Source of the DNA: Muribaculaceae bacterium
Lineage (GTDB): Bacteria; Bacteroidota; Bacteroidia; Bacteroidales; Muribaculaceae
Length of the DNA stretch: 28,162 bases
Assembly (NCBI GenBank): GCA_009775355.1
Contig: VSPN01000037.1
Location: 1 to 28,162, forward strand
Direction: 5' to 3'
Notes under the pieces: generated by a model
Seen by the model: the letters and a program-made list of their open reading frames with translations, nothing else
What the model was told of the DNA's origin: nothing
The model's database searches: none
Position numbers and translations under genes: made by a program
Shown: piece after piece, positions 1-7,998 of the stretch
Layout: each line of letters begins with the position of its first letter
Position numbering within the stretch: the stretch's first letter is position 1

Positions 1-63
1 CGCTTCAAAGCGAGCCTTTCCAACGACTATCTGACCGATATGCTACTTAAAGCAAAATTTTGA
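1..63 (+). CDS. C-terminal tail of an unidentified protein (partial, runs off the window)
   Basis: Frame 1 is open from the first base to a TGA at 61-63 and gives a 20-residue tail, RFKASLSNDYLTDMLLKAKF. I do not recognise the family. It is treated as coding because a second copy of the tail, RFKASFLSDYLKAMLLK, is found at 27793-27844 on the opposite strand. The two share 12 of 17 residues and about 38 of 51 bases, and several base differences are silent. It could be the end of the gene upstream of rplY or of a mobile gene. The upstream sequence is needed to decide. Confidence 0.5.
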   Translation, partial: RFKASLSNDYLTDMLLKAKF

Positions 64-208
64 TGCGGTTGCCCTGGCGTGCTCCTCGCGGATTTGGATA
101 ATTGGCGGAAAATGGCTAACTTTGCGGTGCTTTACGGCAAAACGTGTGATGGGAAATTCGTATGTGCCCACGCGGCACCGCTCCCCGCGCTGAATGCACG
201 GAGCAAAC

Positions 209-216
209 TTATTTTG
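209..216 (+). promoter_or_regulatory. Putative -7 element of the rplY promoter
   Basis: TTATTTTG matches the Bacteroidetes -7 consensus TAnnTTTG at all but one fixed position. It lies 23 bases before the rplY ATG, giving a leader of about 20 nt that is A-rich and has no Shine-Dalgarno sequence. No clear -33 TTTG is visible. The rest of the 64-239 gap shows nothing more than a 5-bp hairpin near 163-177. Confidence 0.45.
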
Positions 217-239
217 AGTAACACAACATCTAAAAGAAA

Positions 240-893
240 ATGAAGACATTCAAACTTAACGCTCAGCCCCGTGTTGAGCTCGGCAAAAAGTCAGTGAAGG
301 CTTTGCGCAAGGAAGGCAAGATCCCCGCAGTGATCAACGGCGGCGCAATCGTGGAACTCCCCTACAGCGGCACTCTCAAAGAGGGTCAGAAGGTAGTGGC
401 TCTCGATGAGAAACGCGGCATCATCACCACCGACATCACAGTGGCATGCGAAGACGTGCGCAAGCTCATCTATACTCCCGACATCTTCGAGGTTGACATA
501 AACCTCAACGGCGAGGAGATCAAGGCTGTCATGAAAGACCTCCAGTTCCAGCCCGTAAAAGACACTGTGCTCCACATCGACTTCCTTCAGGTATACCCCG
601 ACAAGCCCATCGTGATGGAGGTTCCCGTCCAGATCGAAGGTCACGCCGAGGGTGTTAAAGCCGGTGGTAAGCTCACGCTCTCAATGCGCAAGCTCAAAGT
701 GAAAGCTGTCTACAGCGAGATCCCCGAGCGTCTTGTTGTCAACGTAGACACTCTCGGTCTCGGCAAATCGCTCGCAGTCGGCGACCTCCACTTCGAGGGT
801 CTCGAACTGATGAACGCGAAGAACGCCGTAGTCTGCGCCGTGCAGCTCACACGTGCCGCCCGTGGTGCAATGGCAAAAGCCAACGAGAAGTAA
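240..893 (+). CDS. rplY: 50S ribosomal protein bL25 (Ctc/general stress family)
   Basis: This 217-residue protein is the long, two-domain form of ribosomal protein bL25, which binds 5S rRNA in the large subunit. The N-terminal 5S-binding domain (about residues 1-90) begins MKTFKLNAQPRVELGKK, with the typical LRKEGKIPAVI segment near residues 22-32. The C-terminal TL5/CTC-type beta domain follows and contains HIDFLQV and PVQIEGHAEGVKAGG, both characteristic of the family. The length is normal for Bacteroidetes bL25. The ATG at 240 follows an A-rich leader. The gene has its own -7 element upstream and a strong terminator downstream, so it is probably transcribed mainly on its own. Confidence is high. 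Confidence 0.96.
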   Translation: MKTFKLNAQPRVELGKKSVKALRKEGKIPAVINGGAIVELPYSGTLKEGQKVVALDEKRGIITTDITVACEDVRKLIYTPDIFEVDINLNGEEIKAVMKDLQFQPVKDTVLHIDFLQVYPDKPIVMEVPVQIEGHAEGVKAGGKLTLSMRKLKVKAVYSEIPERLVVNVDTLGLGKSLAVGDLHFEGLELMNAKNAVVCAVQLTRAARGAMAKANEK

Positions 894-923
894 ACAAGGC
901 TTTCGCACAGACAAAAGCATATG

Positions 924-957
924 GCATCATGTCCTCCCGGAGGGCATGATGCTTTTT
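924..957 (+). terminator. Rho-independent terminator after rplY
   Basis: The arms GCATCATGTCCTCC (924-937) and GGAGGGCATGATGC (939-952) pair along their length with one G-U wobble. The tip must open to form a small loop. Five T residues follow at 953-957. It lies 30 bases after the rplY stop, so it should separate rplY from pth. Confidence 0.85.
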
Positions 958-1032
958 ATAAACCCGCTTATGAACCTCTTAAGACGTCTTTTCGGCCGCT
1001 GCAATGACCGGAAGACCACACAAGACCACGAT

Positions 1033-1596
1033 ATGAAACGTTTCCTGATAGCCTGTCTGGGCAACATGGGACCCGAATATACAGACACCAGGCATAATGC
1101 CGGATTCATGGTAGCCGACAGTCTGGCCGCCGATGCCGGCACATCATTCCAGTCGAAAAGATATGGCGACATGGCCACTGTCAGAGTCAAGAACTGCGAG
1201 CTGCTGCTGCTAAAGCCCTCCACTTTCATGAACCTGAGCGGAGTGGCCGTAAGATACTGGATGAATCACGAGAAACTGCCGCTTGAAAACCTTCTGGTCG
1301 TGGTCGACGACATGGCGATTCCGTTCGGATCGATACGGATGCGCAAACAAGGATCGGATGCCGGTCACAACGGCCTGAAGAACATCGCGTCGGAGCTCGG
1401 CACTCAGAACTACGCCCGCCTGCGGTTCGGCATAGGCAACGGCTTCCCGAGAGGGGGACAGATCGACTTCGTGCTCGGCAAATTCCCTCCGGAAGAGATG
1501 GAGAAGATGCCCGACACCCTCAAAAAGGCCTCCGACGCCGTAAAGGCGTTCTGCCTGTCGGGCCCGGACTTCGCCATGACCCACTACAACAAATGA
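1033..1596 (+). CDS. pth: Peptidyl-tRNA hydrolase
   Basis: Pth frees tRNA from peptidyl-tRNAs that drop off the ribosome. From the ATG at 1033 the protein has 187 residues, the normal size. The family hallmarks are present: LGN with Asn11, the TRHNAGF motif with catalytic His21, PSTFMNLSG, VVVDDMAIPFG, and the AGHNGLKNI loop. In-frame ATGs at 970 and further upstream exist. A start at 970 would add 21 residues (MNLLRRLFGRC...), and that longer form cannot be excluded. I chose 1033 because the conserved fold starts there and earlier starts run into the rplY terminator. No clear promoter is visible in the short gap. It is convergent with the nuclease gene, leaving 10 bases between the two stops. 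Confidence 0.94.
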   Translation: MKRFLIACLGNMGPEYTDTRHNAGFMVADSLAADAGTSFQSKRYGDMATVRVKNCELLLLKPSTFMNLSGVAVRYWMNHEKLPLENLLVVVDDMAIPFGSIRMRKQGSDAGHNGLKNIASELGTQNYARLRFGIGNGFPRGGQIDFVLGKFPPEEMEKMPDTLKKASDAVKAFCLSGPDFAMTHYNK

Positions 1597-1606
1597 CCGC
1601 CGGCCA

Positions 1607-4600
1607 CTATTCGCGCCCGCACAGATAGCCGTAGCGGCAGAAGGCGCAGTTCGCCTCGTCGGCGGTAGGCTCGAATGGCTTCCCCTCATCGAATATATCG
1701 CACAGAATCCGCTCCATTCCTTTCAGAAATTCGTTACTGACAAGAGAATGGGCGGTTATTTTTTGCTTGCCTACAGAGGGCTCGCATATTACATCGGCCG
1801 GTTCGCGGTTCACATCGAAAATCGACATGGATATCCCCTTGACCGCAGCGCCGCGGTCGCACTCGGGCATGGCCTGTTCGAGCAGATGCGCATAGAGCAG
1901 AAGCTGGAGCATGTATTTCGCATTATAAGCCCCGTTGAAAATGTCGTCGGCCTCTTTCGCCTCAACGTGCGCGCTGCCTGTCTTGTAGTCGACGATCCGC
2001 ATCCTCCCCTTGATGACGTCGACGCGGTCAAGAGCATACTTCATGTTGACTTCCGGACTCTCACCGGCCCTCCAGCGCGTCTTCCCTGTCACCTCTCCGC
2101 CCACAAGCTCTATCGGGGCGGCAGCGAGATCACACCTGACGGCATTTGTCACCATCGCCGCAAGACGTTCGGCCACCATCGCTGTAGCTCCCGTCAACGG
2201 ACGGTCGAGGTCCTCCGGTCTAAGTCTGTAATGCTCCTTGTTGACGGCTCGCCTCACCGCCCGCACGAGCCCCTCGCTGTCGTCAAGAACCGCCTCGATC
2301 CGGGCCGCGTCAAGAACTATACGGTCTGTAAGATACTTCTTCTGCAACGCCTTGGGGAAATAGAGATTGAGCATGGCATCATGCACGATATTACCCATGG
2401 TTATGGCATCGATATAATCGGGAGCCTCGACGTCATCCTTTACACCAACGACATTCTTGTAATAGAACATCACCTGACACTTGCAATAGTTCATCAGAGC
2501 CGACGCCGAGAGATTCCGCCCATTTTCATTACGTCTGAACTCATCGAGCCTCGCCATGACCGACGGAGTCTTGGCCACAGGCTGCGGCACCCGTCGCGAC
2601 GATTCAAGCCTGAACGAGTAGACCTTCTCACGCACCCCGCCCCTTGCATGAAGCATGGCAAGCTGCATGAGGAAGCGAGATTTACCGCCACTGCGCATAC
2701 CCTCTCCGGCGCGGGCGTCATAGACGAGAGTCACGTCGCGGGCACGCGATATGAGACGGTAGAAATAATAGGCATATAGTTCCTCGCTCTGGTTTCCCGA
2801 CGGCATGCCGTAGCCACGCCTCAGCGTGTCGGGAACAAATGTGCGCGGACGCGAACGTCGGGGCATGACCTTGTCGTTCATCGACAGAATGACAAGGTGG
2901 TCGAAATCGAGAGCGCGTGTCTCCAGCAGACCCATCACCTGCAGACCTTCGAGAGGCTCACCCTCGAAAGTCACCGTCTCACCCGAGAGCAGACGGTCGG
3001 CCAGATGGAAAACCGTCGTGAAGAGCATCTCTATGCCATGGGCGTCGACACTCGTGAGCAATCGCGCCAGAGCCTGCTGGTAAAGCGATATCTGCGCCCT
3101 CTCGATCTTGGAGTTGACCATATGGATTCTTCCGGAATCCGAGGCAAGAGCGTCATCGACCATGTCGAGCACACGCGTCATGTAGCCTATAGTGTCGGCC
3201 ACCGACGTGTCGCGCCCGAGAGGCACAAGCATCTCCGCCACATTCTCTGAACGCTGCCGGATCCATTCGGGAGTCACCACATGCAGATGGAGGCGTGACA
3301 CTTCGTTGTTTATGGCATTCGCCTTGTCTGAACCTGTGACGGTCTGCGTGAGCGGATGCGACATGAAGAGTCTGAAATCCTCGTGATAGAATCCGGACTC
3401 TCCCCCCGCCTTACGCTGTCTCGACTGAAGGCGGCGCAGATGATATATGAACGACGCCACCGCTGTGTAACGCATCGAATATCCCATCGTCAGGTTTATC
3501 GCCTTCAGACCCGAGGGCAGCGAGTGAATGAGCGGAAGAAGAAGATTCTCGTCGGGAATCACCACTGCGGCCCTTGCGTCGGCTATCTCATCCTCACCGA
3601 TCTCGGCAAGCCACTCCGCGACCCGCGCGGAAGCGATCTTGACCTGCGCCGCATTAGAGGGGGAGGCCGCCACCGTGATGCGTCCGGGCATGGCGTCAGT
3701 ATCGCTCATCGCCACATACGGAGCCGCCCATCCGGGCATCGGGAAGTTGCGGATATTGCGCCGCATGGCGGCCGCGGCGGGGCTGACGGTCTCTGCGCTG
3801 GCTGCACCGAGCACCGGTCCTGTGGCATCCCAGAAGAATTCGGCATACGCCTCGCCGTCATCACCTTTAATGTCACGCATTTCGGCGAAAAGCCGCGCCT
3901 CGGATGTTGAAAGCATATTGAAGCCGACTACAACGACCCTGCTCCAGGGCAGAGCATCACGCCCTGACTCACGCACAAGCCGCATGGACTGGCGGAATGT
4001 CGAGCCGGGGAGCGCGAGGCCATCGGCCTCAAGATTCTCCAGAAGGCCCTCGTAAAGCTCAGGAAGAAGACGCCAAAGCTCCACAAACTTTCTCTTCAGA
4101 GCCGAACGCTCCTCCTCGGGACCGACGCTGTTCCAGAACCGCTCGACATTCTCAGATGCCGGACGATAACCGAAATAACGCTCTATTACATCACACTGCT
4201 CCTCGGTCAGGAAGTTCGACTGAATCTCGCGGTAGTCACGCACATTGCGGAACAGGGCCGGGGCATCTACGTCATACTTGTCGACCTCGCTGAAATCACC
4301 CGCAAGCGTCTCCGCCCAGGGAGCGAAGCGGTCGAAATCAAGAAGATCCTCGTCGGTGCGGAGATTTCCGTCGCGGCCAAGAAGCTCACGGTAAACCTTG
4401 TAGAGTCTGAAAATTATGTCGATGCGCGAGGCCACCTCGCGCCCCGACACCCGGGCCATGAACTCCGACACGCCTGTCACTTCGGGCGCGAGCATGGGGC
4501 GCTCGCCGAGATTGCCGGCAAGTGCCTTGAGAAAGAATGTGCCCGCCCGCTTGTTGGGAAACAGGAAACATATGTCAGACATCTCGTCATAACGCGACGC

Positions 4601-4669
4601 ATAAGCGGCCGCCACAGATTCAAGAAATGTCAGCTGCCTCTCCACTCCGGATTCTTCTTCAGTTTTCAT
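1607..4669 (-). CDS. AddB-like PD-(D/E)XK nuclease with predicted iron-sulfur cluster
   Basis: This 1020-residue protein resembles the AddB/RexB helicase-nuclease subunit of recombinational repair, annotated in Bacteroidetes as a PD-(D/E)XK nuclease family protein. The N-terminus has an inactive UvrD-like fold in which a degenerate loop (CFLFPNKRAGTFF, about residues 34-46) stands where AddB has its Walker A. The C-terminal nuclease contains a Cys near 731 (NYCKCQVMFYY), the RIVDYKTGS active-site motif near residue 893, and a terminal C-x2-C-x5-C (Cys1008, Cys1011, Cys1017). One distant Cys followed by this spacing is the AddB 4Fe-4S arrangement. No AddA-type helicase lies on either side in this window, although the two subunits are often adjacent. 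It is divergent from holB and convergent with pth. Confidence 0.88.
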   Translation of the reverse strand: MKTEEESGVERQLTFLESVAAAYASRYDEMSDICFLFPNKRAGTFFLKALAGNLGERPMLAPEVTGVSEFMARVSGREVASRIDIIFRLYKVYRELLGRDGNLRTDEDLLDFDRFAPWAETLAGDFSEVDKYDVDAPALFRNVRDYREIQSNFLTEEQCDVIERYFGYRPASENVERFWNSVGPEEERSALKRKFVELWRLLPELYEGLLENLEADGLALPGSTFRQSMRLVRESGRDALPWSRVVVVGFNMLSTSEARLFAEMRDIKGDDGEAYAEFFWDATGPVLGAASAETVSPAAAAMRRNIRNFPMPGWAAPYVAMSDTDAMPGRITVAASPSNAAQVKIASARVAEWLAEIGEDEIADARAAVVIPDENLLLPLIHSLPSGLKAINLTMGYSMRYTAVASFIYHLRRLQSRQRKAGGESGFYHEDFRLFMSHPLTQTVTGSDKANAINNEVSRLHLHVVTPEWIRQRSENVAEMLVPLGRDTSVADTIGYMTRVLDMVDDALASDSGRIHMVNSKIERAQISLYQQALARLLTSVDAHGIEMLFTTVFHLADRLLSGETVTFEGEPLEGLQVMGLLETRALDFDHLVILSMNDKVMPRRSRPRTFVPDTLRRGYGMPSGNQSEELYAYYFYRLISRARDVTLVYDARAGEGMRSGGKSRFLMQLAMLHARGGVREKVYSFRLESSRRVPQPVAKTPSVMARLDEFRRNENGRNLSASALMNYCKCQVMFYYKNVVGVKDDVEAPDYIDAITMGNIVHDAMLNLYFPKALQKKYLTDRIVLDAARIEAVLDDSEGLVRAVRRAVNKEHYRLRPEDLDRPLTGATAMVAERLAAMVTNAVRCDLAAAPIELVGGEVTGKTRWRAGESPEVNMKYALDRVDVIKGRMRIVDYKTGSAHVEAKEADDIFNGAYNAKYMLQLLLYAHLLEQAMPECDRGAAVKGISMSIFDVNREPADVICEPSVGKQKITAHSLVSNEFLKGMERILCDIFDEGKPFEPTADEANCAFCRYGYLCGRE

Positions 4670-4673
4670 ATTG

Positions 4674-4681
4674 CAAATGTA
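4674..4681 (-). promoter_or_regulatory. -7 element of the AddB-like nuclease gene, possibly leaderless
   Basis: Read on the minus strand this is TACATTTG, a full match to TAnnTTTG. It ends only 4 bases before the ATG at 4669, so transcription would start at or very near the start codon. The -33 side is weak, with a T-rich stretch at 4704-4709 and no clear TTTG. Confidence 0.4.
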
Positions 4682-4689
4682 CTCAAAAA

Positions 4690-4721
4690 ATTGCGATTAC
4701 CGATAAAAAGCAGTAATTTTG
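4690..4721 (+). promoter_or_regulatory. Promoter of the holB-galE operon
   Basis: A -33 ATTG at 4690-4693 is separated by 20 bases from TAATTTTG at 4714-4721, a full match to the Bacteroidetes -7 consensus. The predicted start near 4725 leaves a leader of about 70 nt. That leader can form a 7-bp hairpin, TCCTGCA with TGCGGGA, with one wobble pair. Confidence 0.6.
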
Positions 4722-4795
4722 CACTGGAAGCCATCCAAGACATTCCTGTCCTGCATTAACATTTTTTGCGGGATGGGGTCTTACTGATTCACTGC

Positions 4796-5935
4796 ATGAA
4801 ATTCAAAGATATTCCGGGACACGAGTCCGTAAAGCATGATCTGCGTTCTACCGTAAGTTCCGGCAGGATTCCCCACGCCCTTATGCTGTCGGGACCCGCC
4901 GGCACCGGCAAGATGATGCTTGCGCGGGCATTTGCCGCTCTGCTGCATTGCTCTTCGCCCCGCGACGGAGAACCCTGCGGAACATGCGCCTCTTGCCGTC
5001 TGCACGCCGAAAACAGTCATCCCGATCTGCATTTCGTCTACCCGATAGTAAAAAACAAGTCACTCAAACGACTTGTATCGGCCGACGTCGCCGACCTCTG
5101 GCTGACAATGCTCGACTCGTATCCCGAGATGCCGGAGGAAAAATGGATTGAGATTATCGAAGCCGGCAACTCCAGGATCGGCATACACGTCGAGGAGGCA
5201 GACGACATAGTGCGCGCCGACTCATTTCCGCCCTATACCTCCCAATACAAGATATTCATCATATGGCTTCCGGAGCGCATGCGCGTCGAGGCGGCCAACA
5301 AACTGCTGAAAGTCATCGAGGAGCCGTCGGAGGGCACTGTGTTCATCTTGGTCAGCGACAACGAGCTGCAGGTGCTCCCCACAATCTTCTCGCGTGTGCG
5401 GCGCATCCATGCCGGGCGTCTATCGGAGGCCGAGACAGGAGAATATCTGCAACGCCGTTTCGGTTTCTCCGCAGAGAAAGCCATGCGCTACGCCCCGCTT
5501 TGCGAGGGAAGTCTGATACGCGCCTGCGAGTTAGGCTCGCATTCCGACGAGACCGAGGAATTTCTCGCTTTCTATCAGGAGGTGATGCGCGCCGCCTATG
5601 CCAAGAAAGTGGGATCGCTCAGGAAGGCGGCCGATCGCGCGGCGGCTTTCGGTCGCGAGAAGATCAGCCGTTTTCTCAATTATATGGCCCGCATGATCCG
5701 CGAGAACTTCATCTACAACATGCGCATGCCTCAGCTAACCGCCCTGACCCCCGAGGAGGAGGCTTTCTCCACACGCTTCTCTCCCTTTGTCAACCATGCC
5801 AACGTCGAAGACTTCCTCGCCGAGACCGACCGCGCCCGACGCGATGTGGAACGCAACGCCAACGCAAAGGTCGTGATGTTCGACTATTTCCTGATGACAA
5901 TCAAACTTCTTCACCGCAAGACAAAGCAACCATAA
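4796..5935 (+). CDS. holB: DNA polymerase III delta prime subunit (clamp loader)
   Basis: Delta prime is a structural subunit of the clamp loader that places the beta clamp on DNA. From the ATG at 4796 the protein has 379 residues starting MKFKDIPGHESVKHDL. An ATG at 4766 would add ten unlikely residues. The AAA+ fold shows a P-loop GPAGTGKMM (residues 33-41) in which the usual Ser/Thr after the Lys is Met. A zinc module with Cys52, Cys61, Cys64 and Cys67 follows (PCGTCASC). VIEEPSEGTVFIL and TIFSRVRRI lie further on. The unusual P-loop fits a non-hydrolysing delta prime. It starts an apparent operon with the nucleotidyltransferase (29-base gap) and galE. Confidence 0.93.
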   Translation: MKFKDIPGHESVKHDLRSTVSSGRIPHALMLSGPAGTGKMMLARAFAALLHCSSPRDGEPCGTCASCRLHAENSHPDLHFVYPIVKNKSLKRLVSADVADLWLTMLDSYPEMPEEKWIEIIEAGNSRIGIHVEEADDIVRADSFPPYTSQYKIFIIWLPERMRVEAANKLLKVIEEPSEGTVFILVSDNELQVLPTIFSRVRRIHAGRLSEAETGEYLQRRFGFSAEKAMRYAPLCEGSLIRACELGSHSDETEEFLAFYQEVMRAAYAKKVGSLRKAADRAAAFGREKISRFLNYMARMIRENFIYNMRMPQLTALTPEEEAFSTRFSPFVNHANVEDFLAETDRARRDVERNANAKVVMFDYFLMTIKLLHRKTKQP

Positions 5936-5964
5936 GCAACCACAAGTAAATATCAGATCAAAAT

Positions 5965-6867
5965 ATGAAACCTACACTTTTCATACTTGCCGCCGGAATG
6001 GGAAGCCGTTACGGCGGACTCAAGCAACTTGACGGTCTCGGCCCATCGGGCGAGACAATCATGGACTATTCCGTCTACGACGCTCTCCGCGCCGGATTCG
6101 GCAAGATCGTGTTCGTGATCCGGCATGATTTCGAGCAGGAATTCCGCGAGAAGATCATTTCACGATATGAGGGGCACGTGCCCGTGGAGGTTGTGTTCCA
6201 GGAGCTCGACCGCCTTCCCGAGGGATTCCGTCCCTGCGAGGGCCGCACCAAACCCTGGGGCACCGGCCACGCCGTGCTGATGGGCAAAGACGCCATCCGC
6301 GAACCATTCGGCGTGATCAACGCCGACGACTATTACGGCACTGACTCTTTCAAGGTGCTGGCCGACTCGCTCCGCGCCCTCGAAGGAAAGAGCGGCGAAT
6401 ACTGCATGGTCGGATTCAACATCGGCAACACCCTGAGCGAGAACGGCGGCGTGTCGCGCGGCCTCTGCTTCGTCAACGAACAGGGCTACCTGACCGGCGT
6501 TCGCGAATGCCACGGCATCGAGCGCAAGGAGGGCCGCATAGTGCAGACCGCCGAAGACGGCTCGGAAATCCCGTTCCCCGAAGACGCCAGCGTGTCGATG
6601 AACATGTGGGGATTCACCCCCGACTATTTCGGCTACAGTGAAAAGGCGTTTGTGGATTTTCTCTCCGCCCACGGCGACGAGATGAAATCGGAGTTCTACA
6701 TACCGACCGTTGTCAACGACCTCATCAATTCCGGGACCGTGACTCTCAAAGTGGATCCGACTCACTCCAGATGGTTCGGAGTGACATTCGCCGCCGACCG
6801 CGATGCTACGGTGGCGCAGTTCAAGACTCTCGTGGAGGAGGGAGTATACCCCACTCCCCTTTTCTAA
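5965..6867 (+). CDS. Sugar-phosphate nucleotidyltransferase family protein
   Basis: This 300-residue protein is a GT-A fold NTP transferase. It opens with the nucleotide-binding signature LAAGMGSRYGGLKQL (residues 8-22). It also has a substrate-side PWGTGHAVL segment and the metal-binding INADDYYG motif near residue 117. Such enzymes activate sugar phosphates as NDP-sugars, but the exact sugar and nucleotide cannot be read from the sequence. It is shorter than RmlA/GalU proteins with extra C-terminal domains. It lies between holB and galE with short gaps. The partnership with galE suggests a role in UDP-sugar or envelope glycan precursor supply, which is an inference. Confidence 0.85.
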   Translation: MKPTLFILAAGMGSRYGGLKQLDGLGPSGETIMDYSVYDALRAGFGKIVFVIRHDFEQEFREKIISRYEGHVPVEVVFQELDRLPEGFRPCEGRTKPWGTGHAVLMGKDAIREPFGVINADDYYGTDSFKVLADSLRALEGKSGEYCMVGFNIGNTLSENGGVSRGLCFVNEQGYLTGVRECHGIERKEGRIVQTAEDGSEIPFPEDASVSMNMWGFTPDYFGYSEKAFVDFLSAHGDEMKSEFYIPTVVNDLINSGTVTLKVDPTHSRWFGVTFAADRDATVAQFKTLVEEGVYPTPLF

Positions 6868-6880
6868 GATCCCATCCCAC

Positions 6881-7903
6881 ATGAAAGATAAAATTCTTGT
6901 GACAGGCGGCACCGGCTACATCGGATCGCACACCACCGTCGAGCTTCAGAACGCCGGATACGAGGTCGTAATCATCGACAACCTCTCGAATTCCAACCGC
7001 GGGGTGCTCGACGGCATCGAGGCGATCACCGGTCAGCGTCCGACATTCGTTGAAGGCGACTGCACCGATCACGACACATTGGTCCGCCTGTTTGCCGATA
7101 ACCCCGGCATCAAAGGCATAATAAACTTCGCCGCATCGAAGGCCGTCGGCGAATCTGTGCAGAAACCGCTCCTCTATTACCGCAACAACCTCAACACTCT
7201 GATAAACCTGCTTGAGCTGATGCCCGCACACGGTGTCAGGGGAATAGTATTCTCTTCGAGCTGCACGGTCTATGGCGAGCCGGACCGCAATCCAATCGAC
7301 GAGACCGCTCCGATCAAGCCGGCCACTTCGCCCTACGGCAACACCAAGCAGATCTCGGAAGAGATAATACAGGACTATGTGCGGTCTGGCGCTCCCGTAA
7401 AGAGCATCATCCTGCGCTACTTCAACCCGATCGGCGCGCATCCTTCGGCACTGATCGGCGAACTGCCGGTGGGTGTGCCGCAGAACCTTGTGCCCTATCT
7501 GACGCAGACGGCCGCCGGAATACGCAAGGAGCTGACCGTGTTCGGCGACGACTACGACACGCCCGACGGCTCATGCATACGCGACTATATCGATGTGGTC
7601 GATCTCGCCAGAGCACACGTCACGGCAATGCGCCGCATGCTTGAGAATGAAGACACTGACGCTGTCGAGATCTTCAATCTCGGCACAGGCCGCGGCCTCT
7701 CCGTGCTCGAACTGATAGCGTCGTTCGAACGGGCCACCGGGGTCAAAGTGCCTTACAGGATCGGAGACCGCCGCGAAGGCGACATCATGAAGATCTGGGC
7801 AGATCCACGGTTCGCCAACGAAGTTCTCGGCTGGAAAGCCGAGGCAGACATCGACGACACCATGCGCCACGCATGGGCCTGGCAATGCCGTCTCTCCGAA
7901 TGA
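6881..7903 (+). CDS. galE: UDP-glucose 4-epimerase
   Basis: GalE interconverts UDP-glucose and UDP-galactose using tightly bound NAD. From the ATG at 6881 the protein has 340 residues, the usual size. It begins MKDKILVTGGTGYIGSH with the Rossmann GxxGxxG at residues 9-15. The catalytic Ser region is SSSCTVYG, and YxxxK is seen as Tyr152-Gly-Asn-Thr-Lys156. The family motifs RYFNPIGAH, CIRDYIDVVDLARAHV and FNLGTGRG are intact. The start lies 13 bases after the nucleotidyltransferase stop. An earlier in-frame ATG at 6803 lies inside that gene and is not used here. It is the last gene of its operon and is followed by a hairpin. Confidence 0.97.
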   Translation: MKDKILVTGGTGYIGSHTTVELQNAGYEVVIIDNLSNSNRGVLDGIEAITGQRPTFVEGDCTDHDTLVRLFADNPGIKGIINFAASKAVGESVQKPLLYYRNNLNTLINLLELMPAHGVRGIVFSSSCTVYGEPDRNPIDETAPIKPATSPYGNTKQISEEIIQDYVRSGAPVKSIILRYFNPIGAHPSALIGELPVGVPQNLVPYLTQTAAGIRKELTVFGDDYDTPDGSCIRDYIDVVDLARAHVTAMRRMLENEDTDAVEIFNLGTGRGLSVLELIASFERATGVKVPYRIGDRREGDIMKIWADPRFANEVLGWKAEADIDDTMRHAWAWQCRLSE

Positions 7904-7937
7904 TCCCGGCGCGATAACAGAAACCTGCACGCAAACC

Positions 7938-7974
7938 ACTGTCCCGGCAACCATCCGAATGTTGCCGGGACAGT
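7938..7974. terminator. Perfect 14-bp hairpin between galE and a convergent gene
   Basis: ACTGTCCCGGCAAC (7938-7951) pairs perfectly with GTTGCCGGGACAGT (7961-7974) across a 9-base loop. It sits between the galE stop and the end of the minus-strand secreted-protein gene, where a terminator serving both is expected. The T tract after it is weak (CATTTC), so it may instead act as a 3' end stabiliser. Confidence 0.7.
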
Positions 7975-7998
7975 CATTTCGTATGCCACACGGTCAAT

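Noticed and set aside
163..177. Small hairpin GTGCC/GGCAC upstream of rplY
   Set aside because: A five-base stem in a GC-rich stretch is expected by chance, and it has no T tract.
853..1032. Longer N-terminus for Pth starting inside rplY
   Set aside because: The extension overlaps the rplY 3' end and its terminator. The conserved fold begins at 1033. A start at 970 remains possible.
1748..2779. Long plus-strand reading frame (343 codons) opposite the AddB-like gene
   Set aside because: It is antisense to a gene with clear conserved motifs, has the biased composition of an antisense frame, and matches no family that I know.
4754..4784. Similarity between the holB leader and 27769-27797 (CATT.ACATTTTT, GGGATGGG, TCTTA shared)
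   Set aside because: About 25 of 31 bases match with one gap, but in a window of this size such a match in AT-rich DNA can arise by chance, and no shared function is evident.
6865..6879. TAAGATCCCATCCCA, whose reverse complement also occurs at 27783-27797
   Set aside because: A single 15-base match in 28 kb is not significant on its own. It spans the end of a conserved gene, where coding explains part of the sequence.
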